From: Chitinimonas viridis
GTDB taxonomy: Bacteria; Pseudomonadota; Gammaproteobacteria; Burkholderiales; Chitinimonadaceae
Assembly: GCF_030409555.1 (NCBI RefSeq)
Contig: NZ_JAUFPU010000003.1
Location: 62,001-126,000, forward strand
Direction: 5' to 3'
Length of the DNA stretch: 64,000 nt
Shown here: in pieces, positions 19,229 through 28,433 of the stretch
Layout: each line of letters begins with the position of its first letter
How positions within the stretch are numbered: the first letter of the stretch is position 1
The notes under the pieces: generated by a model
Databases searched by the model: none
What the model saw: only the letters and a program-made list of their open reading frames with translations
What the model was told of the DNA's origin: nothing
Made by a program: the position numbers and the translations under genes

Positions 19229-20818
19229 CTAGTGTGCCGCCCCTGGACTGGGGGCGTATTCAAACAACTCGTAGCCTACCGCCTGCTCGTTGAGCCGCAC
19301 GGCGCGTATCAGTTGCTCGCCTTCATCGGTGTAGATCACCAGCTCGCGCATGGGCGAGAAGGTGCCACGCGGGGCGATGACCAGTGGCGGCTGTTTGAGT
19401 GCGGGCACTTCGGGCAGCAGGACGCAGGGCTGAAAGGTGGCGCCGGCATGGGTGATGCTGGGGCGCTGCATGGCCGGCTCGCCCTTGGGGGCCAGCACCT
19501 GTATGCCGACCTCCAGCGATTCGCCTTCCTCCACCGTCTGCAACCAGCGTACGCAACCTAGCATCCAGTCATCACCTGGGGCGCCGCGCAGGCCGACGAT
19601 ATCGCCCACCCGGTAGGTGCAGTTCTGCGGGGCGGGCTGCAGCTTGAGGGCATAGCCGCCGGGGCTTTCGTTGATGACCAGCCAGCTGTCGGCCGGGCCA
19701 TAGTTGGCGCCGGAGACACTGACTGGTCCCTGCTCGTCCAGTATGCTGTCGTCCAGCACCACCGGCTGCAGCAGCGGTTGGGCGCCATTGAGGTAGAAGG
19801 CCGTCATGCGCAGGCCGCCCACCATATTGACGCGGCTATTGGCGCGTATGCGCTGGAATACCCGCTTGGGGGCGATGCTCCACTGCCGGGTGACGCGCCG
19901 TAGCAGGTCTATCCAGGCCTGGGCCTTGGGCCGGTCGCTGGCGCCGGGCAGTTTCTGCTCCACGGCATGCAGCGCCTTGTGCAGCAGCTTGGCCATCTCC
20001 ATGGTGTCGAGCAGGATGGCATTGCTGGCTTCCACATCCATCGGGCGCTGCCCGAGGAAAGCCGGTGGCTGGTCTACATCCATGCGCACCAGGAAGAACC
20101 CGGCCGGATTGGGCGTGTTGCCCAGCGGCTGGAACTGGGCGGCTGCGCCGTAGCTCTTGATCAGCTCCTGTATCTTGTCGTGCTCCACCGGGTGGTAACG
20201 GTAGGGGTCGGACAGGGCCAGCAGCAGGATCTGCTTGTAATAACCGCCTATGGTCTTGGTCGGGTGCTCGGCACCTTCCGGCTGGTCTATCAGCTTGTGC
20301 TGTATGGCGTGGCGGAACAGGCTATGCACTTCCTGCCAGACGCCGGCTGGAATAGGGCTATAGCTCTTGCAGCACACCCACATCAGCTTGTAGTAGGTGA
20401 TCAGCAGCTTGCGTATCACATCGGGGATGTGTTTCTGGCCCAGGCTGAAGCGGGCGCCAAGCCGGCCCAGCAGGATGATCTTGTAGCCATTGGCCAGCTC
20501 CAGCTGCAGGTTGCGCGCCAGTGCGGCGGTTTGCTTGAATTTTTCCTTGGCGGGTACGGTGGCCGAGGTATAGGCGTCTTCCAGCGGCGCATCCAGCAAG
20601 TCAGACGCCAGCTGGTAGTGCTCCATCAGCTTGAGTCGGGTGTCGTCGTCCAGCTTGATGCGGTTGAGCGTGGTCAAGGCATCAAAGATGGCCCGGGTGG
20701 TCTCCATCAGGTTGGCAGGCGGCAGCGAGACCAGCCAGGCCTTGACGGCCTTTGGATTGGTCTCGACGCTGATGGAGTAACCGGTAATCGGTTCCGGTAC
20801 GTTGAGAGCGAGCGACAT
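19229..20818 (-). CDS. Large cytoplasmic protein with C-terminal PilZ-like (c-di-GMP-binding) region
   Basis: The 529 residues have no signal peptide or membrane segment. The first 300 are helical and not recognised. The C-terminal third contains RANSR (near residue 330, fitting RxxxR) and INESPGGYAL (near 390, fitting [D/N]xSxxG), the two halves of a PilZ c-di-GMP motif, though their spacing is longer than usual. Proteins of this size and layout occur in betaproteobacteria with type IV pili. A role as a second-messenger receptor is inference. The gene stands alone, convergent with the YihY-family gene and downstream of bioA on the same strand after a 100-nt gap. Confidence 0.6.
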   Translation of the reverse strand: MSLALNVPEPITGYSISVETNPKAVKAWLVSLPPANLMETTRAIFDALTTLNRIKLDDDTRLKLMEHYQLASDLLDAPLEDAYTSATVPAKEKFKQTAALARNLQLELANGYKIILLGRLGARFSLGQKHIPDVIRKLLITYYKLMWVCCKSYSPIPAGVWQEVHSLFRHAIQHKLIDQPEGAEHPTKTIGGYYKQILLLALSDPYRYHPVEHDKIQELIKSYGAAAQFQPLGNTPNPAGFFLVRMDVDQPPAFLGQRPMDVEASNAILLDTMEMAKLLHKALHAVEQKLPGASDRPKAQAWIDLLRRVTRQWSIAPKRVFQRIRANSRVNMVGGLRMTAFYLNGAQPLLQPVVLDDSILDEQGPVSVSGANYGPADSWLVINESPGGYALKLQPAPQNCTYRVGDIVGLRGAPGDDWMLGCVRWLQTVEEGESLEVGIQVLAPKGEPAMQRPSITHAGATFQPCVLLPEVPALKQPPLVIAPRGTFSPMRELVIYTDEGEQLIRAVRLNEQAVGYELFEYAPSPGAAH

Positions 20819-20917
20819 GTGTTTCCACGAACAGTTGCTGTTGTTTTATATAGGCGATATTCGCTTAGCATGCGAACTCGCCGCTCCCCGACCTGTTATT
20901 TCGCTACGTCAGCCAGT

Positions 20918-22234
20918 TCAGTCCAGGCCTTCGTCCAGCAAGGCCTGCAGTGTCGCAAACGCGGCCTGTAGTTCCATGATAGTAACTACGTAGGGCGGCA
21001 TCAGGTAGACGGAATTATTCACTGGCCTGACCAGCAGCCCCCGCGTCAGGGCGGCCTCGAAGAAGCGGTTGGCAAAGCCGGGGCGGGCATCGTTGACTTC
21101 AAAGGCCCAGATCATGCCCAGATGGCGGCCATGACTTACCCGTGGGTGGCTGGCCAGGCGGGCGAAATCGGCTGCGACAGCGGCGGCCTTGGCGCGGTTG
21201 CTGTCCAGTACGGCGTCGTCGCGGAAGATGGCCAGCACCTCCAGTGCGGCGCGGCAGGCCAGGGCGTTGCCGGTATAGCTGTGGCTGTGCAGGAAACCCC
21301 GGCTGACATCGTCGTGATAGAAAGCGGCATAGATGGCGTCGGTCGTCAGTACCGCCGACAGCGGCAGGTAGCCGCCGGTAATACCCTTAGACAGACAAAT
21401 GAAATCGGGCCGTATGCCGGCCTGCTCGCAGGCAAACAAGGTGCCGGTGCGGCCAAAGCCCATGGCGATCTCATCGGCGATCAGGTGCACCCCATACTGG
21501 TCGCACAGCGCCCGTGCCCGCTGCAGATAGGCCGGGTGGTACATGGCCATACCGGCGGCACCCTGGCATAGGGGCTCGACAATAAAGGCCGCCAGTTCGC
21601 CTGCCTGCTGCCGGAACAATTGCTCCAGGTCCGCCGCCGCTCGCAGGGCGTAGGCTTCGGCGGTTTCACCGGCCTCGGCCAAGCGCCAGTCTGGCGACAT
21701 GACCCGGTGGGTTTGGCGCAGCAGGGGCGCGTAGGTGGCGCTGAACAGCGGGACATCGGTCACGCTGAGCGCACCCAGGGTCTCGCCGTGATAGCTGTTG
21801 CGCAGGCTGACAAAGCCGGTCTTGCGCTCCTGGCCCAGGTTGCGCCAGTAGTGATAGCTCATCTTCAGCGCGATTTCGGTAGCGCTGGCGCCATCGGAGC
21901 CATAGAAGGCATGGCCCAGGCCTGTCAGCTGGCCCAGCTGCTCGGACAGTTCCACCACCGGCTTCTGGGTAAAGCCGGCCAGTATCACGTGTTCCAGCGT
22001 GTTCATCTGGTCCAGGATGGCGGCATTCATGCGCGGGTTGGCGTGACCAAACAGGTTGACCCACCAGCTGCTGACGCCATCGAGGAAGCGATGTCCCTCG
22101 AAATCCACTAGCCAGGCACCGTCGCCACAGGCTACTGGGACGATGGGCAGGGCTTCGTGGCGTTTCATCTGGGTGCACGGATGCCATACGGCTTGGCGGC
22201 TACGGGCCAGCCAGTCTTGATTGGGGGGGGTCAT
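20918..22234 (-). CDS. bioA: Adenosylmethionine-8-amino-7-oxononanoate aminotransferase
   Basis: BioA makes 7,8-diaminopelargonate in biotin synthesis, using SAM as amino donor. The 438 residues show WHPCTQMKRHEALPIV, VSSWWVNLFGHANPRMN, FYGSDGASATEIALKMSYHY, SYHGETLGALSVTD, LIADEIAMGFGRTGTLFACE and LSKGITGGYLPLS, whose Lys283 is the PLP lysine. No other biotin genes are adjacent, so bioA is isolated here, but birA lies about 4 kb away. The ATG at 22234 lies at the start of family similarity. Confidence 0.95.
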   Translation of the reverse strand: MTPPNQDWLARSRQAVWHPCTQMKRHEALPIVPVACGDGAWLVDFEGHRFLDGVSSWWVNLFGHANPRMNAAILDQMNTLEHVILAGFTQKPVVELSEQLGQLTGLGHAFYGSDGASATEIALKMSYHYWRNLGQERKTGFVSLRNSYHGETLGALSVTDVPLFSATYAPLLRQTHRVMSPDWRLAEAGETAEAYALRAAADLEQLFRQQAGELAAFIVEPLCQGAAGMAMYHPAYLQRARALCDQYGVHLIADEIAMGFGRTGTLFACEQAGIRPDFICLSKGITGGYLPLSAVLTTDAIYAAFYHDDVSRGFLHSHSYTGNALACRAALEVLAIFRDDAVLDSNRAKAAAVAADFARLASHPRVSHGRHLGMIWAFEVNDARPGFANRFFEAALTRGLLVRPVNNSVYLMPPYVVTIMELQAAFATLQALLDEGLD

Positions 22235-22514
22235 GCGCTTGTCTCCTGTCCGGTGCGCTGTTGGCGCATCTGCCCGTTTTTGGCTGCCTGGTAGACCGGG
22301 CTTCTGGCTCGGCCCACGCGCGGCGTGCGCAGCTTATCGGCATAGGACCATGTACTGCAACGATGGCGAGGCATTCTGGTAGGTGGCCGTCATGCGCCTG
22401 TAAAGCGCTTTCCATCTAATGTCGTGCTGGGCGCAGTTTCACATTCTGGCACTGTCGTTCGTCATTAGCGCGGTCTTATCTGCGGTAACGGACCAATTAT
22501 CTGCAAGCCTCGCC
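22235..22514. other. Gene-free stretch between bioA and the groES promoter
   Basis: This is the first part of the roughly 400-bp divergent region between bioA and groES. No gene is supported in it. The groES-proximal part holds the heat-shock control sites listed separately. No BirA operator or bioA promoter was recognised with confidence. Confidence 0.5.
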
Positions 22515-22541
22515 CTTGAAATGGGCTAACACTGCCCATAT
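22515..22541 (+). promoter_or_regulatory. Sigma-32-type heat-shock promoter of groES-groEL
   Basis: CTTGAAA (22515-22521), a 13-nt spacer and CCCATAT (22535-22541) match the RpoH consensus CTTGAAA-N11-16-CCCCATnT. The promoter ends directly upstream of the CIRCE element. Confidence 0.8.
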
Positions 22542-22543
22542 CA

Positions 22544-22570
22544 TTAGCACTCGTTAGCCTAGAGTGCTAG
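22544..22570 (+). promoter_or_regulatory. CIRCE operator (HrcA binding site)
   Basis: TTAGCACTC (22544-22552), nine spacer bases and GAGTGCTAG (22562-22570) match the CIRCE consensus TTAGCACTC-N9-GAGTGCTAA at all but the last base. It sits at the expected start of transcription, so HrcA should repress groESL in addition to RpoH activation. Confidence 0.93.
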
Positions 22571-22641
22571 CAGCGAACATCAAACTGTTGATTTTTGCCT
22601 GTCACGGCATTCAGCAAATCGTATTCCTACAGGAGAAAACC

Positions 22642-24619
<1,978 letters not shown>

Positions 24620-24658
24620 TCCCGCAGCGGCAGGCCTTGCTGGCAAGGCCGCCAAAGC

Positions 24659-24690
24659 AAAACCCCTGGGTATCTGCCCAGGGGTTTTTT
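24659..24690 (+). terminator. Rho-independent terminator after groEL
   Basis: AACCCCTGGG and CCCAGGGGTT pair around TATCTG and are followed by TTTTTT. A strong terminator that also separates groEL from the convergent psd gene. Confidence 0.9.
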
Positions 24691-24739
24691 ATTGCTTGGC
24701 ACCTGGGAAGTACGCTAGGTGCCGGGTATGGCTGTGCGC

Positions 24740-25588
24740 TTATTGCGGCCAGTCGGCCATCTTCTCGCCCAGCTGTACGCCCTTGGCAGGCGCCCAGTCT
24801 GGCGCGAAGGGCAGGGCGGGGCCTGGGAACAGCATGACTACGGTGGAGCCCAGCAGGAAGCGGCCCATCTCTTCGCCCTGTTTGAGCACGATCTGCTGGT
24901 CGCGGTAGTCCCACTCCTCGATGGCAGGACGACGGGGCGGATTGACCACCCCGTGCCAGACGGTGGCCATGCTGCCGACGATGGTGGCGCCAACCAGGGT
25001 CAGCACAAAGGGGCCCTTGGCTGATTCAAAAAGGCAGACCACCCGTTCGTTACGGGCGAATAGGCCGGGTACGCCGCGTGCGGTGGCCGGGTTGACCGAA
25101 AACAGCTCGCCCGGCACGTAGATCATGCGCAGCAAACGCCCGTCGCAAGGCATGTGGATGCGGTGGTAGTCGCGTGGGCTGAGGTAGATGGTGGCAAAGC
25201 TGCCGTTCTCGAATTGTGCTGCCAGCGCGGCATCGCCGCCCACCAGGGCGGTGGTGGAATACTGGTGACCTTTGGCCTGGAATATCTGGTCGCGCTCGAT
25301 ACGGCCAAACTGGCTGATGGCGCCATCCACCGGGCAGACCAGGTCGGCCTGGGCCAGCGGCCTGGCGCCCTCCTTGAGGGCGCGGGTAAAGAAATCGTTG
25401 AAGCTGTTGTAGCTGTCGAGATCGGGGTTGGCGGCTTCGGCCATATTGACCTTGTAGCGCGCCACAAAACGGCGCATCTCCCAGCGCATCCAGCGGCCGG
25501 CCGGGCGGCTGGCCAGGTGGCCGGCCAGGCGGTTCATAGCCAGTTTGGGCATGAGATACTGCATTAGAACAAACAGCCGATCAGACAC
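24740..25588 (-). CDS. psd: Phosphatidylserine decarboxylase proenzyme
   Basis: Psd turns phosphatidylserine into phosphatidylethanolamine. The 282 residues show YNSFNDFFTRALK, VCPVDGAISQFG, YLSPRDYHRIHMP, PGELFSVN, VGATIVGSM and the self-cleavage site LGST at 246-249, where Ser becomes the pyruvoyl group. The start is read as a GTG at 25588, giving the family N-terminus MSDRLFVLMQYLMPK; an ATG eight codons later is the alternative. It lies divergent to pssA, which supplies its substrate, so the two consecutive steps of PE synthesis are encoded side by side. Confidence 0.95.
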   Translation of the reverse strand: MSDRLFVLMQYLMPKLAMNRLAGHLASRPAGRWMRWEMRRFVARYKVNMAEAANPDLDSYNSFNDFFTRALKEGARPLAQADLVCPVDGAISQFGRIERDQIFQAKGHQYSTTALVGGDAALAAQFENGSFATIYLSPRDYHRIHMPCDGRLLRMIYVPGELFSVNPATARGVPGLFARNERVVCLFESAKGPFVLTLVGATIVGSMATVWHGVVNPPRRPAIEEWDYRDQQIVLKQGEEMGRFLLGSTVVMLFPGPALPFAPDWAPAKGVQLGEKMADWPQ

Positions 25589-25825
25589 AATCGATTCCGG
25601 GTTAGGGGAAAGCGGGAGATTCTAACGCATGCTTGCTTCGCCCGGCGGCAGAATACCGGGATTACCCAGGCTGGGTGACAGACGTGAAGTGATGATGTCC
25701 GGGCTACCTCCCAGCCTGATCGATAGGCCGCAAAGACAGGGGCTGGTGGCTCAGCTAGAATCGTGTCCCGAATCTGCGACAGGGCCGATGGCCCCAGTGC
25801 AGGCAGCCGAACGAGAAACCACACC

Positions 25826-26569
25826 ATGCAACCGAGCGACAAGCGCCCCCTGAACCTGCGCCGCCAAAGCATCTACTTGCTGCCCAACAGCTTTACCCTG
25901 GCGGCCCTGTTCGCTGGCTTCTATGCCATCGTGCAGGCCATGAACCACCGCTTCGAGCCTGCTGCAGTGGCCATCTTTGTGGCCATGGTGCTGGATGGCA
26001 TGGATGGCCGGGTGGCGCGCATGACCAATACCCAGAGTGCCTTCGGAGCGGAGTTCGATTCGCTGTCGGACATGGTGTCGTTTGGTGTGGCACCCGCGTT
26101 GGTGGCTTATGAGTGGATGCTGCGCGGCTTTGGCAAGCTGGGCTGGATAGTCGCTTTCATCTATTGTGCGGCCGCCGCCCTGCGCTTGGCACGCTTCAAT
26201 ACCCAGCTGGAGGTGGCCGACAAGCGCTTCTTCCAGGGCATGCCTTCGCCCACGGCCGCGGCCCTGGTAGCCGGTTTTGTCTGGATCTCGCTGGAGGCCG
26301 GCTGGGCTGGTGAGGCCATACGCTGGGGGGCGCTGGTCGTAACGGCCTTTGCCGGGCTGACCATGGTCAGCAATGTGCGCTATTACAGCTTCAAGGAGAT
26401 CAACGTCCGCAAGACCGTGCCTTTTTTTGTGCTGTTGCCGATATTGTTCGTGCTGGTGGCCATTGCAGCTAACCCGCCTATCGCCTTGTTTGCCTTGTTT
26501 GTGGTCTATGCGCTGTCCGGCTATGTGCTGGCGTTGTGGAACCGGCTCAAGCCTGCGAACAAGGCTTGA
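25826..26569 (+). CDS. pssA: CDP-diacylglycerol-serine O-phosphatidyltransferase
   Basis: PssA makes phosphatidylserine in the inner membrane. The 247 residues have the CDP-alcohol phosphotransferase signature DG-x2-AR-x8-G-x3-D-x3-D, read as DGMDGRVAR...FGAEFDSLSDMVSFG, and about six or seven hydrophobic helices. The ATG at 25826 gives the family N-terminus ending in SIYLLPNSFTLAALFAGF; the open frame upstream to 25763 is not family-like. The leuA leader and leuA follow on the same strand, a psd/pssA/leuA neighbourhood that is common in betaproteobacteria. Confidence 0.95.
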   Translation: MQPSDKRPLNLRRQSIYLLPNSFTLAALFAGFYAIVQAMNHRFEPAAVAIFVAMVLDGMDGRVARMTNTQSAFGAEFDSLSDMVSFGVAPALVAYEWMLRGFGKLGWIVAFIYCAAAALRLARFNTQLEVADKRFFQGMPSPTAAALVAGFVWISLEAGWAGEAIRWGALVVTAFAGLTMVSNVRYYSFKEINVRKTVPFFVLLPILFVLVAIAANPPIALFALFVVYALSGYVLALWNRLKPANKA

Positions 26570-26594
26570 CGTTGACGCCGCAGGCTTTTACTCT
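26566..26594 (+). promoter_or_regulatory. Likely promoter of the leuL-leuA unit
   Basis: TTGACG (26566-26571), which overlaps the pssA stop codon, a 17-nt spacer and TACTCT (26589-26594) fit a sigma-70 promoter. Transcription would begin at about 26600, almost exactly at the leader ATG. Confidence 0.5.
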
Positions 26595-26600
26595 GCAAGC

Positions 26601-26684
26601 ATGACTTCGACCAACAGCCGCCCGTTTCTGCTACTACTAGCCGAGAACGACCTCTCCGGGCCGCTGTTACGTCTTGCGCGATAA
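26601..26684 (+). CDS. leuL: leuA leader peptide (attenuation control ORF)
   Basis: The 27-codon ORF encodes a peptide with eight leucines. Residues 10-13 are four consecutive leucines coded CTG-CTA-CTA-CTA (26628-26639), and a further CTG-TTA-CGT-CTT lies near the end. CTA and TTA are rare in this GC-rich window, just as in the leu leader of enteric bacteria. A strong terminator follows 35 nt after the stop, and leuA starts 30 nt beyond it. Leucyl-tRNA shortage should stall ribosomes at the control codons and prevent terminator formation. No Shine-Dalgarno precedes the ATG; with the promoter above, the mRNA may be leaderless. Confidence 0.82.
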   Translation: MTSTNSRPFLLLLAENDLSGPLLRLAR

Positions 26685-26718
26685 ACGCGCTTAGCCAGAC
26701 CAGAACAACATCAATCTC

Positions 26719-26751
26719 AGCCGCCCGGCCCTTAGGCCCGGCGGCTTTTTT
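26719..26751 (+). terminator. Attenuator terminator between leuL and leuA
   Basis: AGCCGCCCGGCC and GGCCCGGCGGCT pair with one mismatch around CTTA and are followed by a run of T. GGGCCG at 26658-26663, inside the leader ORF after the control codons, can pair with CGGCCC at 26726-26731 in the left arm, giving a plausible antiterminator. Confidence 0.88.
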
Positions 26752-26780
26752 GTTATTACATCGTCACTGGAGACAGCATC

Positions 26781-28313
26781 ATGAGCGAACGGCTCTACAT
26801 ATTCGATACCACCTTGCGCGACGGCGAGCAGAGTCCGGGCGCATCCATGACCCGTGACGAGAAGATACGCATTGCCCGCCAGCTGGAGAAGCTGGGAGTG
26901 GACATCATCGAAGCCGGTTTTGCTGCTGCCAGCCCAGGTGACGCCGAATCCATCCACGCCATCGCCGAGGCCATCAAGGAATCCACCATCTGCTCGCTGG
27001 CGCGGGCCAATGAGCGAGATATCCGTGCGGCGGGCGAGGCCATCAAGCCGGCTGCTCGTGGCCGTATCCACACCTTTATCGCCACCAGCCCCATCCATAT
27101 GGAAAAAAAGCTGCGCATGCAGCCAGACCAGGTGGTGGAGGCCGCCGTGGCGGCCGTCAAGCTGGCGCGTCAATACACCGACGATGTGGAGTTCTCGGCC
27201 GAGGATGCCTTGCGCTCCGAGCCGGACTTCCTCTGCCGTATCTTTGATGCCGTGATACAAGCCGGAGCCCGCACCATCAATGTGCCCGATACTGTGGGCT
27301 ATGCCGTGCCGCACCTGACCACCGAGTTCTTCCGCAAGCTGATCGAGGGTACACCCAATTCGGACCAGGTGATCTGGTCGGCGCACTGCCATAACGACCT
27401 CGGCATGGCGGTGGCCAACTCCCTGGCTGCGGTGATGGCCGGCGCTCGCCAGGTGGAATGCACCATCAATGGCCTGGGCGAGCGTGCCGGCAATGCTGCG
27501 CTGGAAGAGATCGTTATGGCGGTACGCACCCGCTGCGATGTGTTTGACCTGGAGACCCGCATCGATACCACCCAGATCGTACCGGCCTCCAAACTGATTT
27601 CCTCGATTACCGGCTATCCGGTGCAGCCGAACAAGGCGGTGGTCGGCGCTAATGCCTTTGCGCATGAATCCGGCATACACCAGGACGGCGTGCTCAAGCA
27701 CCGCGAGACCTATGAAATCATGTCGGCCGAATCGGTGGGCTGGAGCCAGAACAAGCTGACTCTGGGCAAGCTCTCTGGCCGCAATGCCTTCCGTACTCGC
27801 TTGCAGGAGCTGGGCATACTGCCCGAAGGCGAGGAGGCCTTGAACGCCGCCTTTGCCCGCTTCAAGGAGCTGGCCGACAAGAAGCGCGAGATATTCGACG
27901 AGGACCTGCGTGCCCTGCTGGGCGATAGCGGCCCGGATGCGGCTGAGCGTTACCGGCTGATCTCGCTCAAGGTGGTGTCGGAAACCGGCGAGCAGCCCAC
28001 GGCCAACCTGGTGATGGGCGCGCAGGGCGAGGAGCACAGGGTGGTGGCCCACGGGGCCGGCCCGGTTGATGCGGTGTTCAAGGCCATAGAGAGCGTGGCG
28101 CAGAGCGGTGCCGACCTGCTGCTGTACTCGGTCAATGCCGTCACGGCCGGTACAGACTCGCAGGCCGAGGTGACGGTACGCCTGTCGCTGGATGATATGG
28201 TGGTGAACGGCCAGGGAGCGGACATTGATGTGCTGGTGGCCTCGACCGAGGCCTATATCTCGGCCCTGAACCGGCTAACGACCGAGGCCGGGCGGGCGCA
28301 TCCGCAGGCGTGA
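26781..28313 (+). CDS. leuA: 2-isopropylmalate synthase
   Basis: LeuA performs the committed step of leucine synthesis, condensing acetyl-CoA with 2-oxoisovalerate. The 510 residues contain the HMGL-like signature [48 protein letters not shown] and [14 protein letters not shown] full C-terminal LeuA regulatory domain follows (about 390-510), which gives leucine feedback inhibition. TGGAGAC at 26768-26774 is the ribosome site. Expression is expected to be controlled by the upstream leader peptide and attenuator. Confidence 0.97.
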   Translation: MSERLYIFDTTLRDGEQSPGASMTRDEKIRIARQLEKLGVDIIEAGFAAASPGDAESIHAIAEAIKESTICSLARANERDIRAAGEAIKPAARGRIHTFIATSPIHMEKKLRMQPDQVVEAAVAAVKLARQYTDDVEFSAEDALRSEPDFLCRIFDAVIQAGARTINVPDTVGYAVPHLTTEFFRKLIEGTPNSDQVIWSAHCHNDLGMAVANSLAAVMAGARQVECTINGLGERAGNAALEEIVMAVRTRCDVFDLETRIDTTQIVPASKLISSITGYPVQPNKAVVGANAFAHESGIHQDGVLKHRETYEIMSAESVGWSQNKLTLGKLSGRNAFRTRLQELGILPEGEEALNAAFARFKELADKKREIFDEDLRALLGDSGPDAAERYRLISLKVVSETGEQPTANLVMGAQGEEHRVVAHGAGPVDAVFKAIESVAQSGADLLLYSVNAVTAGTDSQAEVTVRLSLDDMVVNGQGADIDVLVASTEAYISALNRLTTEAGRAHPQA

Positions 28314-28341
28314 TGCCTGACAGGCACGGTGTGTCAGGCCA

Positions 28342-28379
28342 CAAAACAAAAGCCCGCACAAGTGCGGGCTTTTGTTTTG
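28342..28379. terminator. Bidirectional terminator between leuA and the Ig-repeat gene
   Basis: AAAACAAAAGCCCGCAC and GTGCGGGCTTTTGTTTT form a perfect stem around a two-base loop, with T-runs on both strands. It can serve both convergent genes. Confidence 0.92.
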
Positions 28380-28433
28380 CTACTGCTTGCTGTACCCGCC
28401 GGCCTTGGGGCCTGGCGGGACCACTAACACTAC

